Assembly: GCF_006517625.1 (NCBI RefSeq)
Contig: NZ_VHQI01000011.1
Location: forward strand, 62,001 to 126,000
Source: Mixta tenebrionis
GTDB taxonomy: Bacteria; Pseudomonadota; Gammaproteobacteria; Enterobacterales; Enterobacteriaceae
DNA: 64,000 nt
Direction: 5' to 3'
Positions 47,415 through 57,227 of this stretch are shown here, one piece after another (position 1 is the first letter of the stretch; every line of letters starts with the position of its first letter). The translations under genes and the position numbers were made by a program. Under the pieces are notes generated by a model that searched no databases, was not told the origin of the DNA, and worked only from the letters and a program-made list of their open reading frames with translations.

Positions 47415-49340
47415 TTGATTCGCTATATTCCAATACCTGTGTCACTTATTTCAGTTATTATCTCTGGCGCGCTTAATGCGGCGCCAGTAAATACCCCGAT
47501 ATTTAAAGGCGTTGATAATTTCCGGGATATTGCCGGTACTACGTCTGTTTATGAAACCAGGGGCGGCGGCCTTATGCGTAGCGGCGTATTTTACCGTTCC
47601 AGCGCGCTAACCTTAACTGAAGCAGATAAGGCCGCCTTCGGTTCACTGGGTATAACCAACATTTACGATTTGCGAACGCTGAAGGAAATCGCTAAAACGC
47701 CTAATACAAAAATTGATGGCGCTGACTATACCCATATCAACGTGATTATGGCGGTACTTGGACGAGATGATGAAAGTTTGCCCGTCGCGATGCCGCAAAG
47801 CGGTGAAGAGACGAAATCGTTGATGCTGCAGGCCAATATTGCCTTTGCCGGCGATACCGGGCTGCATACGCAGTTTGCGAAATTGCTTAATAGCATGGCG
47901 TTGACCGATGGGGCCGCCGTATTCCACTGTACCGAGGGCAAAGATCGTACCGGCTGGATCTCAATGGTGCTAATGAGCATCGCCGGAGCTGACGATAGCG
48001 CGATTATGGCTGATTATCTGGCAAGCAATGATTACTCGCGTGAGCATATTGAAGCAACTATCGCCAGGCTGCCGCCGCCGCTGGCTGAGATTTACACGCC
48101 GTTTTTGTATGCCGACGCCAGCTATTTGCAGGCGGGCCTGGATGAGGTGGCGCGTCTGTACGGCTCAGTTGATAACTATATCAGGGAAGGGCTGGGTCTA
48201 TCACAGGAGACGATCTACGTGCTGCGCGGCCGGATGGTGCAATATAGCCAGCTTCCGGGGCAGGCCGCGCTGCGTGGGAACGCCGCTCAGGGCGCAGCGC
48301 TGCTCAACGCGTTACAAAACAGCGAACTGTCAGGACGCTATACCGCATATAACTATTACCTGCAATCCGCGATTGACAGTGGAAGCCTTGGCGGCGTGGA
48401 AGCCCGGATCGGCGGACAGATCCATGCCGATACGGCCAGCTATCTGCTGCGCAGCGGTGCGCGGATGGACAGAGCGCTGGCGCCAAACCTTGACAGCCGT
48501 CAGCTGCAAAATGGGGAAGGGAAGCTGTGGATCACCGCCCTTAACGGCTATACGGGCAACGAAGGCTCAGACAAGGCGGCCAGCAGTAATGAGCACAGCA
48601 CCGGCACGCTGCTCGGCTATACCCAGCGGGTTAACGCCCGGCTTAGCGGCTATGGCGCGCTGGGGTATAGCTGGGGCTCGCTGGGCAGCGCCGGCGCCGA
48701 GGCGGATGCCAATACGACGATGCTGGGCGCCGGCGCCAGATACGCTTTCGAAGATCTCTCGTATGGTCCTTTTGCCGCCGCCGATATTAACGCCGGCTGG
48801 GTAGACTACAGCAGCACCCGTCGTCTGGGTGGAGGATTAGATACGGCCGCAGGCGATACGCATGGGCAGCTGTTTTCCGGCGCGCTTCGTGTTGGCTATG
48901 TCAGCCAGCATGAGATGTTTAGCGTTGAAACTTCAGTTGGCGCCCGGCTCACGCATCTGCATATGGACGGCTTCCGCGAACACGGCAGCGAACTGGCGCT
49001 GAACGTTGACGGTATCAGCGAAAACCGCTCCAGCGGCCTGGCTAATATCAATATCACTTTTAATCCCTACAGCAGCGGGAGCTGGACCCTGACTCCCGCC
49101 GTGTCTGTTGGCTATGAGCATAGCTTCAGCGCGCCTTCCGCCCACAGCCGCGCCCAGCTGCACGGCTACGACGTTGACCAGCGCTCCGCATTCAACAGCC
49201 GCGACACCTTTAACGCCGGGGCAAATATTGGCGTAACGCGCGGGGCGTTTAGCCTGAATCTCGGCGGGCAGGCGGACGTTGCCGGCGGCAACCACAGTCA
49301 CGGCTTCAGCGGTAATTTAAGCGTGGCCTACACATTCTGA
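47415..49340 (+). CDS. Autotransporter with a tyrosine-phosphatase passenger
   Basis: This 641-residue protein starts at TTG 47415, five bases after GAGGT; no ATG is nearby. A signal peptide (IPVSLISVIISGALNAA) leads into an IphP-type (Y_phosphatase3) domain. That domain begins VDNFRDIAGT and holds the CX5R loop HCTEGKDRTG, with catalytic Cys172 and Arg178. A helical linker runs from ~250 to 360, and residues ~365-641 form an autotransporter beta-barrel ending in Phe (VAYTF). The passenger is therefore expected at the cell surface. Candidate roles are nutrient phosphate release or action on host phosphoproteins or lipids. Confidence 0.88.
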   Translation: MIRYIPIPVSLISVIISGALNAAPVNTPIFKGVDNFRDIAGTTSVYETRGGGLMRSGVFYRSSALTLTEADKAAFGSLGITNIYDLRTLKEIAKTPNTKIDGADYTHINVIMAVLGRDDESLPVAMPQSGEETKSLMLQANIAFAGDTGLHTQFAKLLNSMALTDGAAVFHCTEGKDRTGWISMVLMSIAGADDSAIMADYLASNDYSREHIEATIARLPPPLAEIYTPFLYADASYLQAGLDEVARLYGSVDNYIREGLGLSQETIYVLRGRMVQYSQLPGQAALRGNAAQGAALLNALQNSELSGRYTAYNYYLQSAIDSGSLGGVEARIGGQIHADTASYLLRSGARMDRALAPNLDSRQLQNGEGKLWITALNGYTGNEGSDKAASSNEHSTGTLLGYTQRVNARLSGYGALGYSWGSLGSAGAEADANTTMLGAGARYAFEDLSYGPFAAADINAGWVDYSSTRRLGGGLDTAAGDTHGQLFSGALRVGYVSQHEMFSVETSVGARLTHLHMDGFREHGSELALNVDGISENRSSGLANINITFNPYSSGSWTLTPAVSVGYEHSFSAPSAHSRAQLHGYDVDQRSAFNSRDTFNAGANIGVTRGAFSLNLGGQADVAGGNHSHGFSGNLSVAYTF

Positions 49341-49345
49341 TATCC

Positions 49346-49377
49346 GCAGCAGGCTGTGGTTGCTGACAGCCTGCTGC
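49346..49377 (+). terminator. Hairpin after the phosphatase autotransporter gene
   Basis: The perfect 12-bp stem GCAGCAGGCTGT/ACAGCCTGCTGC with an 8-nt loop starts 6 bp after the stop. The tail is not U-rich. Confidence 0.55.
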
Positions 49378-49820
49378 GCGGCGTGATCCTGGCGCCATAA
49401 TTATCCGCCCAGGTTTTTAACGCTGCGCTTATCTGAAAGAGCAGGGCCGTTCCGACTAACCTGCCATATTATCCCGGCGCGCTTCTCCCGCTACGCCTTG
49501 CGCTATGTTGTTCTGAAATCACTGCTACCGGCCACAGCAGGGATAATTTCAACTTGCTCCCGCTGCCCCATGCCTGTGCAACAGGAGACGAAAAAGGGGA
49601 ACAACATTCGCTTAACCCATCAGTTTATTACTTCCGCGTTTTTGATCACACTTATTACCTCAGGGGATGGACAGAACTGTTTTCAGCTAAGCGTACTTTT
49701 ATAGCGGCAAAATGACGTAACGCCAGCCAGCGGTTAAAAACGGCGTTAATAAGAACTATGGAAGGCGTGAATATTCACCCGCCGGCTTACAGCCGACAAC
49801 TATCGCAATATGGAGTTTAT
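49378..49820. other. Gene-less region before a small ORF
   Basis: About 440 bp with no supported coding sequence or regulatory motif; short frames lack ribosome binding sites. Confidence 0.35.
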
Positions 49821-49976
49821 ATGAAAAACGAAAGCAAAAAATTTTATCGTTCCTATTTCTCAGCTACCGAAAATGCAACGAACTGGTTTTCTATTCTGTT
49901 TAGCGCCACGCGGCGTGAGGCGATGCTTGATAGTGTTATGCAATGGGATTATACCCGGCCCGCAATTAAAAAATAG
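49821..49976 (+). CDS. Small protein of unknown function (51 aa)
   Basis: TGGAG with 5-bp spacing precedes ATG 49821, and the frame encodes 51 residues beginning MKNESKKFYRSYFSATE. It is basic and aromatic-rich with a short hydrophobic patch (NWFSILFSAT). No family was recognised. The good ribosome binding site is the main support. It lies between the phosphatase autotransporter and gldA and is oriented toward gldA. Confidence 0.5.
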   Translation: MKNESKKFYRSYFSATENATNWFSILFSATRREAMLDSVMQWDYTRPAIKK

Positions 49977-50057
49977 CCGGGGAATATTTACGGCAGGGGC
50001 GGAAGTCTTTCCTTCAGCCGCCCCCCGCCGAAAACTTAACCGCCAGACAACCGCGCT

Positions 50058-51152
50058 TTACAGCGAACGGCTGAGGGCGTCAACAGCCAGTATGGCATGG
50101 GCGACATCTTCCCCGCTGAGCGTGGCGTCAAGGTTGCGTAAGGTATCGCCGGCGCTGTTCGCCAGATTGCCAATCTTAACCAGATCGCTCCAGCTGGCCG
50201 TTTCAAGATGCAGCTCTTTAAGCGTAGTTGGCATTTTTATGGCGCGATAGAAAGCGATATATTTTGCGATCTCTTCATCGGGGCGCTGTTCAAGAACCAG
50301 CTGCGTCAGCGTGCCGTAGGCAACTTTTTCACCATGCGTCAGATGATGAATATCGCCGTTAATCGCCGTAAAGCCGTTATGAATGGCGTGCGCGCCGGCG
50401 AGGCCGGCGTTTTCAAAGCCAAGCCCGGAAAGCAGAGTATTTGCTTCAACAACCGCCTCAACGGCCGGCGTTACCAGCTGTTTGCTGACCGCCTGATAAG
50501 CGCTTTTCCCCCATGTAAGCAGGGTTTTTTCGCAGGCTTCGGCAATGGCCATCGCCGCAACGGTAGGCGCTCCATCCACCATCGATTTGGCATGGCTACG
50601 CTTAACGGCCGCCGCTTCAATATAGGTAGCCAGACCATCGGCAATGCCGGAGGCAAACAGGCGAACCGGCGCTTTAACGCAAATAGCGGTATCCACCAGC
50701 ACCAGGTCGGGGTTTTTGGTATAGAAACGGTATTTCTCAAATACGCCGGCATCCGAATAAATCACTGAAAGCGCGCTGCAGGGAGCATCAGTGGAAGCGA
50801 CGGTAGGAACAATAATCACCGGCTGCTTAAGTTCATCGGCAACCGCTTTTACCGTATCTAAGGTTTTGCCACCACCCAGACCAATTACCGTGGTGGTTTT
50901 ACAGCTTTTAGCCAGCTCAGTCAGCCTGGAAATTTCGTTAGCGGAGGATTCGCCGCTAAAGGCTTCTTTTTTAAAGTTAATATGTGCCTGGCTTAAGGAC
51001 TCCGTTACGCAACCGGATGTAATACCCCAGACGACATCGTCAGCAACCACAAATGCTGAATTTCCCAGCTCTGCGACATATTTACCCAGTTCAGCGATTA
51101 CGCCCATACCCTGAACATATTTACGCGGTGATGAATATACAAACTTAGCCAT
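50058..51152 (-). CDS. gldA: Glycerol dehydrogenase (NAD+, zinc)
   Basis: This 364-residue iron/zinc-type alcohol dehydrogenase is near E. coli GldA length (367). It carries the NAD site VIGLGGGKTLDTVKAVAD, VPTVASTDAPCSALSVIYSD, and the metal ligand region with Asp and two His (ASGIADGLATYIEA, LAGAHAIHNGFT, HLTHGEKVAYG). It interconverts glycerol and dihydroxyacetone. A DeoR regulator is divergent 216 bp away. The DHA kinase that would use its product is encoded at 11.4 kb. Confidence 0.94.
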   Translation of the reverse strand: MAKFVYSSPRKYVQGMGVIAELGKYVAELGNSAFVVADDVVWGITSGCVTESLSQAHINFKKEAFSGESSANEISRLTELAKSCKTTTVIGLGGGKTLDTVKAVADELKQPVIIVPTVASTDAPCSALSVIYSDAGVFEKYRFYTKNPDLVLVDTAICVKAPVRLFASGIADGLATYIEAAAVKRSHAKSMVDGAPTVAAMAIAEACEKTLLTWGKSAYQAVSKQLVTPAVEAVVEANTLLSGLGFENAGLAGAHAIHNGFTAINGDIHHLTHGEKVAYGTLTQLVLEQRPDEEIAKYIAFYRAIKMPTTLKELHLETASWSDLVKIGNLANSAGDTLRNLDATLSGEDVAHAILAVDALSRSL

Positions 51153-51371
51153 ATCGGTTCCCCTTATCGGACTGTATTCACAAAGTAAGTTTTAAGGTGT
51201 TATTACCCTCATTACTTTAAACACCGTAGCAGCAAACTTTCTTTCGAAACGTGATCCTCTTTCTTATGTGAGGATTTGTCCTTCTGATTATCTGTGTTAT
51301 TCTTGCTAACGGATTGAAAATTCGAGTTTTATTGATTTTTCGTTAAATGGACGTTATGGATTGGGACGGTG

Positions 51372-52133
51372 ATGAATTCAAGGCAGCAGTTGATACTACA
51401 GACAGTAACAGAAAACGGGAAAATTTCTGTCGCGGAGCTTGCTAAACTCACCGGCGTATCTGTGGTTACCGTTCGCCACGATCTGAACGTGCTGGAGAAA
51501 AATGCTTATTTGCGCCGCGTGCACGGCTCCGCTGTGGCAATTGACAGCGACAGCGTTGATACCAGGATGCTGAATAACTTCAATCAGAAAAAAATCCTTG
51601 CCGAATATGCCGCCTCCATCGTGAATAGCGGCGAAACCATTTTTATTGAAAGCGGCAGTACCAATGCGATACTGGCGCGTATTTTAAGTAAGCGCAGGGA
51701 TTTAACTATTGTAACGGTAAGCTCCTACATCGCTAATCTGCTGCGCCACAGCCAGTGCGAAATTATTCTGTTGGGCGGAGTATTGCAAAAGCGCAGCGAA
51801 AGCATGGTTGGCCCTCTTACCCAGCTGGCGCTGAAAAACGTTCATTTCAGTAAGGCGTTTATCGGTATTGATGGCTTCCGTATTGATACCGGATTTACCG
51901 GCAGAGATATGCTGCGAGCGGATATTGTCAACAGCGCGCTACAAAAACAGGCAACAAATATAATATTAACCGATAGCTCAAAATTCGGCGTGGTTCATCC
52001 ACATCCCCTTGGTCCAACCGGGCTGATTAATATGGTGATTTCCGATTTCACTATTAATGATCAATATCAAAGTTATTTATCCCGACAGGGAATCGAAGCG
52101 ATTGCGCCAGCGGGCGATGATCAATTGCCATAG
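51372..52133 (+). CDS. DeoR-family regulator divergent from gldA
   Basis: This 253-residue DeoR-type protein has a helix-turn-helix ([40 protein letters not shown]) and a sensing domain with [29 protein letters not shown] and TDSSKFG. A GTG codon precedes the ATG directly; ATG 51372 is preferred. The shared intergenic region with gldA suggests that it controls gldA and itself, probably responding to a glycerol or triose metabolite. Confidence 0.87.
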   Translation: MNSRQQLILQTVTENGKISVAELAKLTGVSVVTVRHDLNVLEKNAYLRRVHGSAVAIDSDSVDTRMLNNFNQKKILAEYAASIVNSGETIFIESGSTNAILARILSKRRDLTIVTVSSYIANLLRHSQCEIILLGGVLQKRSESMVGPLTQLALKNVHFSKAFIGIDGFRIDTGFTGRDMLRADIVNSALQKQATNIILTDSSKFGVVHPHPLGPTGLINMVISDFTINDQYQSYLSRQGIEAIAPAGDDQLP

Positions 52134-52514
52134 CGCTGGATGCAATGAGTCTCCCGCCTTTGTGAAGCTATATTGAGCTGCTTTACGCTGAACAGATCAA
52201 TACTCAGGTTTTCAGGCGATGTATGATTATAGCGCCGATAAAGGATTCTCTACTGGTTGGGCCGCTGCCTGTTTATAAATTACCCGCTCAGCGAGGCATC
52301 TGGCTGATGTGGATAAGCGCGCCAATATACGGACAATGAGATTTGAAGTTTGAATCATCCCTAAAAAGGGTATGATATATTTTGTGAAGGCGGTAATTTG
52401 AATTATTGTTTATCATCGCTTATATCAGCGCTGATGAAACAGGGTTGATAATATAATTGCTGGTTATCCTTTTTGAGTGTTTTTAAGCAGGGTAGATTTT
52501 ACAGGGAGATGTTG
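52134..52514. other. Promoter region of the large autotransporter (no gene)
   Basis: This 381-bp AT-rich stretch precedes the autotransporter gene. No operator or coding sequence was identified. Confidence 0.35.
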
Positions 52515-55500
52515 ATGACTTTGAAAATAAAGGTTCTGTCTGCTGCTATAGCAGTATCGCTAATAAATAGTACCTCCACAGCTTTTGCTGAAACCCTTTA
52601 TTATAACACTACCGGCGAACATAGCGCAGGCATGTGGGACTGGCAATCTCTGGGATATATCATTGGCGCAGGAGAAAATAATAGCGGCGATCTGACGTTA
52701 AAAGGCACGTCAGGTTACGATCACGATTTCTCTGCCGGTAAGGACGGAGGTAAAGGCACGCTGACTATTTCAGAGTTTTCTCGTAACGTAAATGATACTA
52801 CTTATTTCTCCGTAGGCTCGGTCACTAAAGAGAATGTGACGCTCAGTAATACTGAAGGCGTATTAAACCTTGTTGGGGCAGATATTGGTGAAGTGACAAC
52901 GCTCGGTCTCGATATAGGAAGTAGCGGTTTTTCTGACTGGCACACAAAACGGGAAAGCACGGTAACAGGGACGCTTAATATAGTTGATGGCGCGGTAATG
53001 AATGTTGGAAAAGCCGAAAACTTTTCTAATAATAAAGCATACGTCGGTGCCGGTAATATCAGTAATACCGGGATAATTAATATTTCCGGCGCTGGTAGCG
53101 CTCTGCATCTGATAAACAACGCGCCCTACTATGGTGATTCGGTTGAAAATGGAACCTTGTATTTAGGATTCATAGGTAACGGTATTATCAATATCACTGA
53201 TGGTGGTAAGTTGTCCGCTGGCAGAGTTAGCGCATCAACTACGCTGGCAGGTAAAAACTCAGTGACTATGGCTAAGCCTCCGTTTGCTGAAATCAACGTT
53301 ACCGGAGAGAAAAGCCAGCTTATTATCGGTAGTCAGATGGTGCTGGCCGCAGACGCCTATGACGATCTTCAGATGATTGATGCCACACTTACGCAAAAAG
53401 GGGCGGGTTCTGCGGTACTGAACGTAAGCGATCATGCTGAAGTTATTTTTGAAGGTAAGGCCAACACCGATATTGATGGTTTTGATAATCCTGTTTCCGG
53501 CCTGTTTATGGCCGGTAATGCCGCTACATCCGCTACCGTAAATCTGAACCAGGATGGCTTTATTTCCATCGCTAACAGCACCTTATCGCCGGATAAAGAT
53601 GCGATTGTCGCAGGCGACGGCGTGTATGCTTTTAATCTAAATGGCGGTACGTTGCGGGTTAATGATTGCAGCTATTGTGAGGATACGCTTTCTACTGAAG
53701 TGGATATGAATGTCCTGTCACGATCGACGCTTGAATCAGGCGATAATAATCAGATGCTGCTAAAGGGGTCATTAGCAGGAGAAGGTGGGATAGTTAAAAC
53801 AGGCGCAGGGTTAGTTGCGCTGGCCGGAAAAAATCATTATCTCGGCGGCACCTGGGTAGAAGGAGGAGAGCTGCGTGCTGATAACGATGGCGCCCTCGTC
53901 AATAATACACCCTATACCGTTAATGGCGGTAAGCTGAATCTTAACCAGCACGATCTGTTGATGTCATCGCTGTCCGGCAAAGGCGGCGCAGTAGATGTCA
54001 CTACGGCAAATCTTATTATCGATCAAAATTCAGCCAGCCTTTATGCCGGCTCTTTTGTTGGCGCAGGCTCTGTTGAAAAGAAGGGGACTGCGACGCTTTA
54101 TCTGAGCGGCGACAGTCGACAATATAATGGCGCTATCGCCGTACTGAGCGGAGGCGTGGATTCATCCAGAGCGCTGGGCGGAAATATAACGGTTCATAAC
54201 GGCGGCACGCTATCTGCGGAAGGCTACCTTGGTAAAACTGAGGTGATGAACGCGGGCGTTCTGAAAGCAGGCAGCCAGTATCAGCAGAAAGAAACTCCGG
54301 TATCGTTGGAAATCGATCGCGGGCTGACTAACAGCGGAACCATTCTGCTGGCAAAAAGCGGTAATATTACCCGGCAACAGGTAGGAAATAAGCTGCTGGT
54401 GAATGGCAACTACAGCGGTCAGAACGGCGATATCTATTTTAATACCGTACTGGCAGACGATACTTCCGCTACTGACCGCATGATCGTTACCGGCGATACT
54501 GACGGCAAAACTTTCGTACACGTTAATAACGTGGGCGGCAACGGCGCTTATACGAAAAAAGGTATTGAGCTAATCAATGTGGCCGGGCAATCGCAGGGTG
54601 AGTTCGTTCAGAAAGAGCGTATCGTTGGCGGCGCCTATGAATATTTTCTGAGCCGCGGCGTGGGTAAGGATAGCAGTAACTGGTATCTGGTAAATACCCG
54701 GCCGAGTTCTGAGCTGGATCCGGAGCCAGCGGTGGAGCCGGAAGCGGTGCTCCGCCCGGAAGCAAGTGAGTATGGCGCTAACCTGCGGGCAGCAAATATG
54801 TTGTTTGTACACCGGCTGCACGATCGTCTGGGCGAACCTCATTATGTCGATTCCCTGACCGGCGAAGAAAAAGTTACCAGCATGTGGCTACGGCATGTGG
54901 GAGGGCACACGCGCTTCAGGGATAACAGCGGTCAGCTGAAAACCCAGGCTAACCGCTATGTATTGCAGCTGGGCGGAGATATCGCTCAGTGGAGCAGCGA
55001 CCAGCGGGATCGCTTCCACCTTGGCATCATGGGGGGATATGCGAATCAGAAAAGCAATACCCGTAACTACCGAAGCGATTACCGGGCGGATGGCAGCGTT
55101 CACGGCTATAGCCTGGGGGCTTACGCTACCTGGCTACAGGATAATGAAGAGAAGACCGGCGCTTACATCGATAGCTGGATGCTGTACAGCTGGTTTGATA
55201 ATAGCGTAACCGGGCAGTCGCTGGCCGCAGAGAGCTATAAATCTAAGGGGATCACGGCATCGGTGGAAGCGGGCTATACGTGGAAGCTGGCAGAGAAAAA
55301 TAAGCGTGAAAGCTATTTCATTCAGCCGGTGGCGCAGCTGACCTGGATGGGCGTTAAGGCTGACCGTCATCATGAAATGAACGGTACCTCGGTTGAAGGC
55401 ACGGGCGATGGCAATATTCAGAGCCGCCTTGGGGTGCGTACGTTTATTAAAGGGCACAGCCTGTTAGATGAAGGTAAAGAGCGTCTGTTTGAGCCGTTTG

Positions 55501-55718
55501 TGGAAGTTAACTGGCTGCACAATACGAAAAACTTTGGCGCATCGCTAAATGGCTATCATATTGAGCAGGCCGGCACGCGTAATATCGGTGAAATCAAAGT
55601 TGGCGTTGAAAGCCAGCTGGGAAAAAATATCAACCTGTGGGTAAATATCGCACAGCAGATCGGCGATAAAGCGTACAGCGATACGCAGGCGATACTGGGC
55701 TTTAAATACCTGTTTTAA
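52515..55718 (+). CDS. Large AIDA/pertactin-type autotransporter
   Basis: This 1067-residue protein has a signal peptide (KVLSAAIAVSLINSTSTAFA). The passenger is a repetitive beta-helix with many GTLNI/GTLTI, GIINIS and NGGTLRV strands (residues ~30-750), including an autotransporter-associated repeat VKTGAGLVALAGKNHYLGGT. A proline/glutamate linker (ELDPEPAVEPEAVLRPEA) precedes a C-terminal barrel that ends ILGFKYLF. AGGGAG with 6-bp spacing fixes ATG 52515. It is probably an adhesin or biofilm factor; no protease triad was seen. Confidence 0.9.
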   Translation: MTLKIKVLSAAIAVSLINSTSTAFAETLYYNTTGEHSAGMWDWQSLGYIIGAGENNSGDLTLKGTSGYDHDFSAGKDGGKGTLTISEFSRNVNDTTYFSVGSVTKENVTLSNTEGVLNLVGADIGEVTTLGLDIGSSGFSDWHTKRESTVTGTLNIVDGAVMNVGKAENFSNNKAYVGAGNISNTGIINISGAGSALHLINNAPYYGDSVENGTLYLGFIGNGIINITDGGKLSAGRVSASTTLAGKNSVTMAKPPFAEINVTGEKSQLIIGSQMVLAADAYDDLQMIDATLTQKGAGSAVLNVSDHAEVIFEGKANTDIDGFDNPVSGLFMAGNAATSATVNLNQDGFISIANSTLSPDKDAIVAGDGVYAFNLNGGTLRVNDCSYCEDTLSTEVDMNVLSRSTLESGDNNQMLLKGSLAGEGGIVKTGAGLVALAGKNHYLGGTWVEGGELRADNDGALVNNTPYTVNGGKLNLNQHDLLMSSLSGKGGAVDVTTANLIIDQNSASLYAGSFVGAGSVEKKGTATLYLSGDSRQYNGAIAVLSGGVDSSRALGGNITVHNGGTLSAEGYLGKTEVMNAGVLKAGSQYQQKETPVSLEIDRGLTNSGTILLAKSGNITRQQVGNKLLVNGNYSGQNGDIYFNTVLADDTSATDRMIVTGDTDGKTFVHVNNVGGNGAYTKKGIELINVAGQSQGEFVQKERIVGGAYEYFLSRGVGKDSSNWYLVNTRPSSELDPEPAVEPEAVLRPEASEYGANLRAANMLFVHRLHDRLGEPHYVDSLTGEEKVTSMWLRHVGGHTRFRDNSGQLKTQANRYVLQLGGDIAQWSSDQRDRFHLGIMGGYANQKSNTRNYRSDYRADGSVHGYSLGAYATWLQDNEEKTGAYIDSWMLYSWFDNSVTGQSLAAESYKSKGITASVEAGYTWKLAEKNKRESYFIQPVAQLTWMGVKADRHHEMNGTSVEGTGDGNIQSRLGVRTFIKGHSLLDEGKERLFEPFVEVNWLHNTKNFGASLNGYHIEQAGTRNIGEIKVGVESQLGKNINLWVNIAQQIGDKAYSDTQAILGFKYLF

Positions 55719-55868
55719 GGCATGGCCTACCTCCAGTATCACTCTGCGGCGCGGCCGGAAAGGTTGTTTGCGTGACGGACTGCGTCATGTATTACGCCTG
55801 GTCATTATCTGGGCGGCTGGCCGCTCCGGCTGCATGCGCCGCGACATAAGGCTGCATAATTACACCAT

Positions 55869-55894
55869 AACGCTCCCGCCAGGGAGCGTTTTTT
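55869..55894 (+). terminator. Terminator of the large autotransporter gene
   Basis: The perfect 9-bp stem AACGCTCCC/GGGAGCGTT with a GCCA loop is followed by TTTTTTA. Confidence 0.9.
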
Positions 55895-56069
55895 ATACGC
55901 TAGTTAATTGAATTAAATTCAACCCTAAAAGCAACCGTTAAAAATCGCTTCCTTATAAGCGGGGAGAGAGCGGAAATTATAAATTAATCGGTTAATAGCA
56001 AATAAAGCTCAACGCTTAAATCCCACAATACAATAATGTGATGTGTATTCAAATTCATATTTCAAAATG

Positions 56070-56079
56070 GAATGCATTC
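56070..56079. promoter_or_regulatory. Possible activator-binding dyad upstream of the sigma-54 promoter
   Basis: GAATGCATTC is a perfect palindrome ~150 bp upstream of the sigma-54 promoter, with a related half-site (GTATTC) at ~56045. This is the usual distance for an enhancer-type upstream activating sequence. The assignment to the downstream PrpR-like activator is inferred. Confidence 0.4.
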
Positions 56080-56215
56080 AATTTATTTTGCAAAAAAAAT
56101 GATGTCTTATGCCATCTGTTTGCGATTTAAATCACTAATTAATTTTTGCGTGAAATATCTAAAGTGTTTGTAATTCAATGATATATCAGCGCAAGTGTCC
56201 TTGTTTAATTAAGCC

Positions 56216-56231
56216 TGGCACGGTGCCTGCA
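56216..56231 (+). promoter_or_regulatory. Sigma-54 promoter of the catabolic operon
   Basis: TGGCACGGTGCCTGCA contains GG at 56217-56218 and GC at 56229-56230 with the obligatory 10-bp interval, and TGGCACG matches the -24 consensus. Transcription would start near 56242, just ahead of the ribosome binding site AAAGGAGAAAG. An enhancer-binding activator is encoded at the end of the locus. Confidence 0.88.
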
Positions 56232-56263
56232 AATATGTGGGAAACAACAAAGGAGAAAGTTAA

Positions 56264-57217
56264 ATGGCGTACAAAATTTTACTTCCGCAAGAAATCATGA
56301 AGGAAGGTAGAGAATATCTTGAGAGTCGCGGCTACGAGTTGATTACCGGTTCCGGGATGGAAGAAGAAGATATTATCCGCGATATTCCTGACTGCGATGG
56401 CATTATTGTTCGTCTCTCTAAAATGTCCGATCGCGTGTTCGAAGCGGCAAAAAAATTAAAAGTGGTAGCACGCCACGGCGCTGGTTATGACACCGTCGAT
56501 TTAGACTCCGCTAAACGCCATGGCGTGACCGTCCTGAATGCACCCGTTGCTAACAGCATGTCTGTTGCAGAACTGGCGATTTTTTACATGTTGCATTGTT
56601 CACGTAACTTCAAGCTGGTGGAAGAGAAAATGCTGGAAGATTATTACTGGGCAAAGCTGCGCACCCCGAAGGTTGAGCTGGACGGTAAAACCCTGGGGCT
56701 GGTCGGCGTGGGCAACATCGGTTCTCGTGTGGCCATCAAAGCGCTGCACGGCTTCAACATGAAAGTTATTGCTTATGATCCTTACAAAACCCAGCAGCAA
56801 GTGCCGGAAGGGGTGGAATTAACCAACGATTTCGACCGGATATTTAAAGAAAGCGATTTTGTCTCCCTGCACTGTCCTGCCACTACGGAAACCTTTGACT
56901 TCGTTAGCGAAAAGCAATTTTCGTTGATGAAACCCACCGCCTATTTCATCAACACCGCGCGCGGCAAGCTGGTCGACGAAAAAGCGCTTTATCATGCGCT
57001 CTCAACCCACTCCATCGCCGGCGCAGGCGTCGACGTGCTGAAAAAAGAGCCTTTCGATCCGGCAGATCCAATTTTCACCCTGAGCAACATAGTGATCGCT
57101 CCGCACATTGGCGCCGCCACCAAAGAAGCCACCGATCGCGCCTCGCTGCACTCCGCTATCGGTATCGACGAAGTGTTGTCAGGCAAAAAACCGTCCTGGC
57201 CGGTGCCGGGTTTTTAA
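56264..57217 (+). CDS. D-2-hydroxyacid dehydrogenase (SerA-like)
   Basis: This 317-residue D-isomer-specific 2-hydroxyacid dehydrogenase has the NAD-binding motif GLVGVGNIGSRVA. The catalytic Arg, Glu and His lie in NTARGKLVDE, DVLKKEPFDP and APHIGAAT. It resembles phosphoglycerate dehydrogenase without the regulatory ACT domain. It is the first gene after the sigma-54 promoter. The expected reaction is oxidation of a 2-hydroxyacid (or reversal) around a substrate handled by the RraA-like aldolase next to it. Exact substrate unknown. Confidence 0.88.
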   Translation: MAYKILLPQEIMKEGREYLESRGYELITGSGMEEEDIIRDIPDCDGIIVRLSKMSDRVFEAAKKLKVVARHGAGYDTVDLDSAKRHGVTVLNAPVANSMSVAELAIFYMLHCSRNFKLVEEKMLEDYYWAKLRTPKVELDGKTLGLVGVGNIGSRVAIKALHGFNMKVIAYDPYKTQQQVPEGVELTNDFDRIFKESDFVSLHCPATTETFDFVSEKQFSLMKPTAYFINTARGKLVDEKALYHALSTHSIAGAGVDVLKKEPFDPADPIFTLSNIVIAPHIGAATKEATDRASLHSAIGIDEVLSGKKPSWPVPGF

Positions 57218-57227
57218 GGAGAGAATT

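Larger units (their letters stand above)
55719..56263. other. Regulatory region upstream of the sigma-54 operon
   Basis: This 545-bp region holds the autotransporter terminator, then ~330 bp of very AT-rich DNA with palindromic elements, then a sigma-54 promoter. No gene is supported. Confidence 0.6.
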
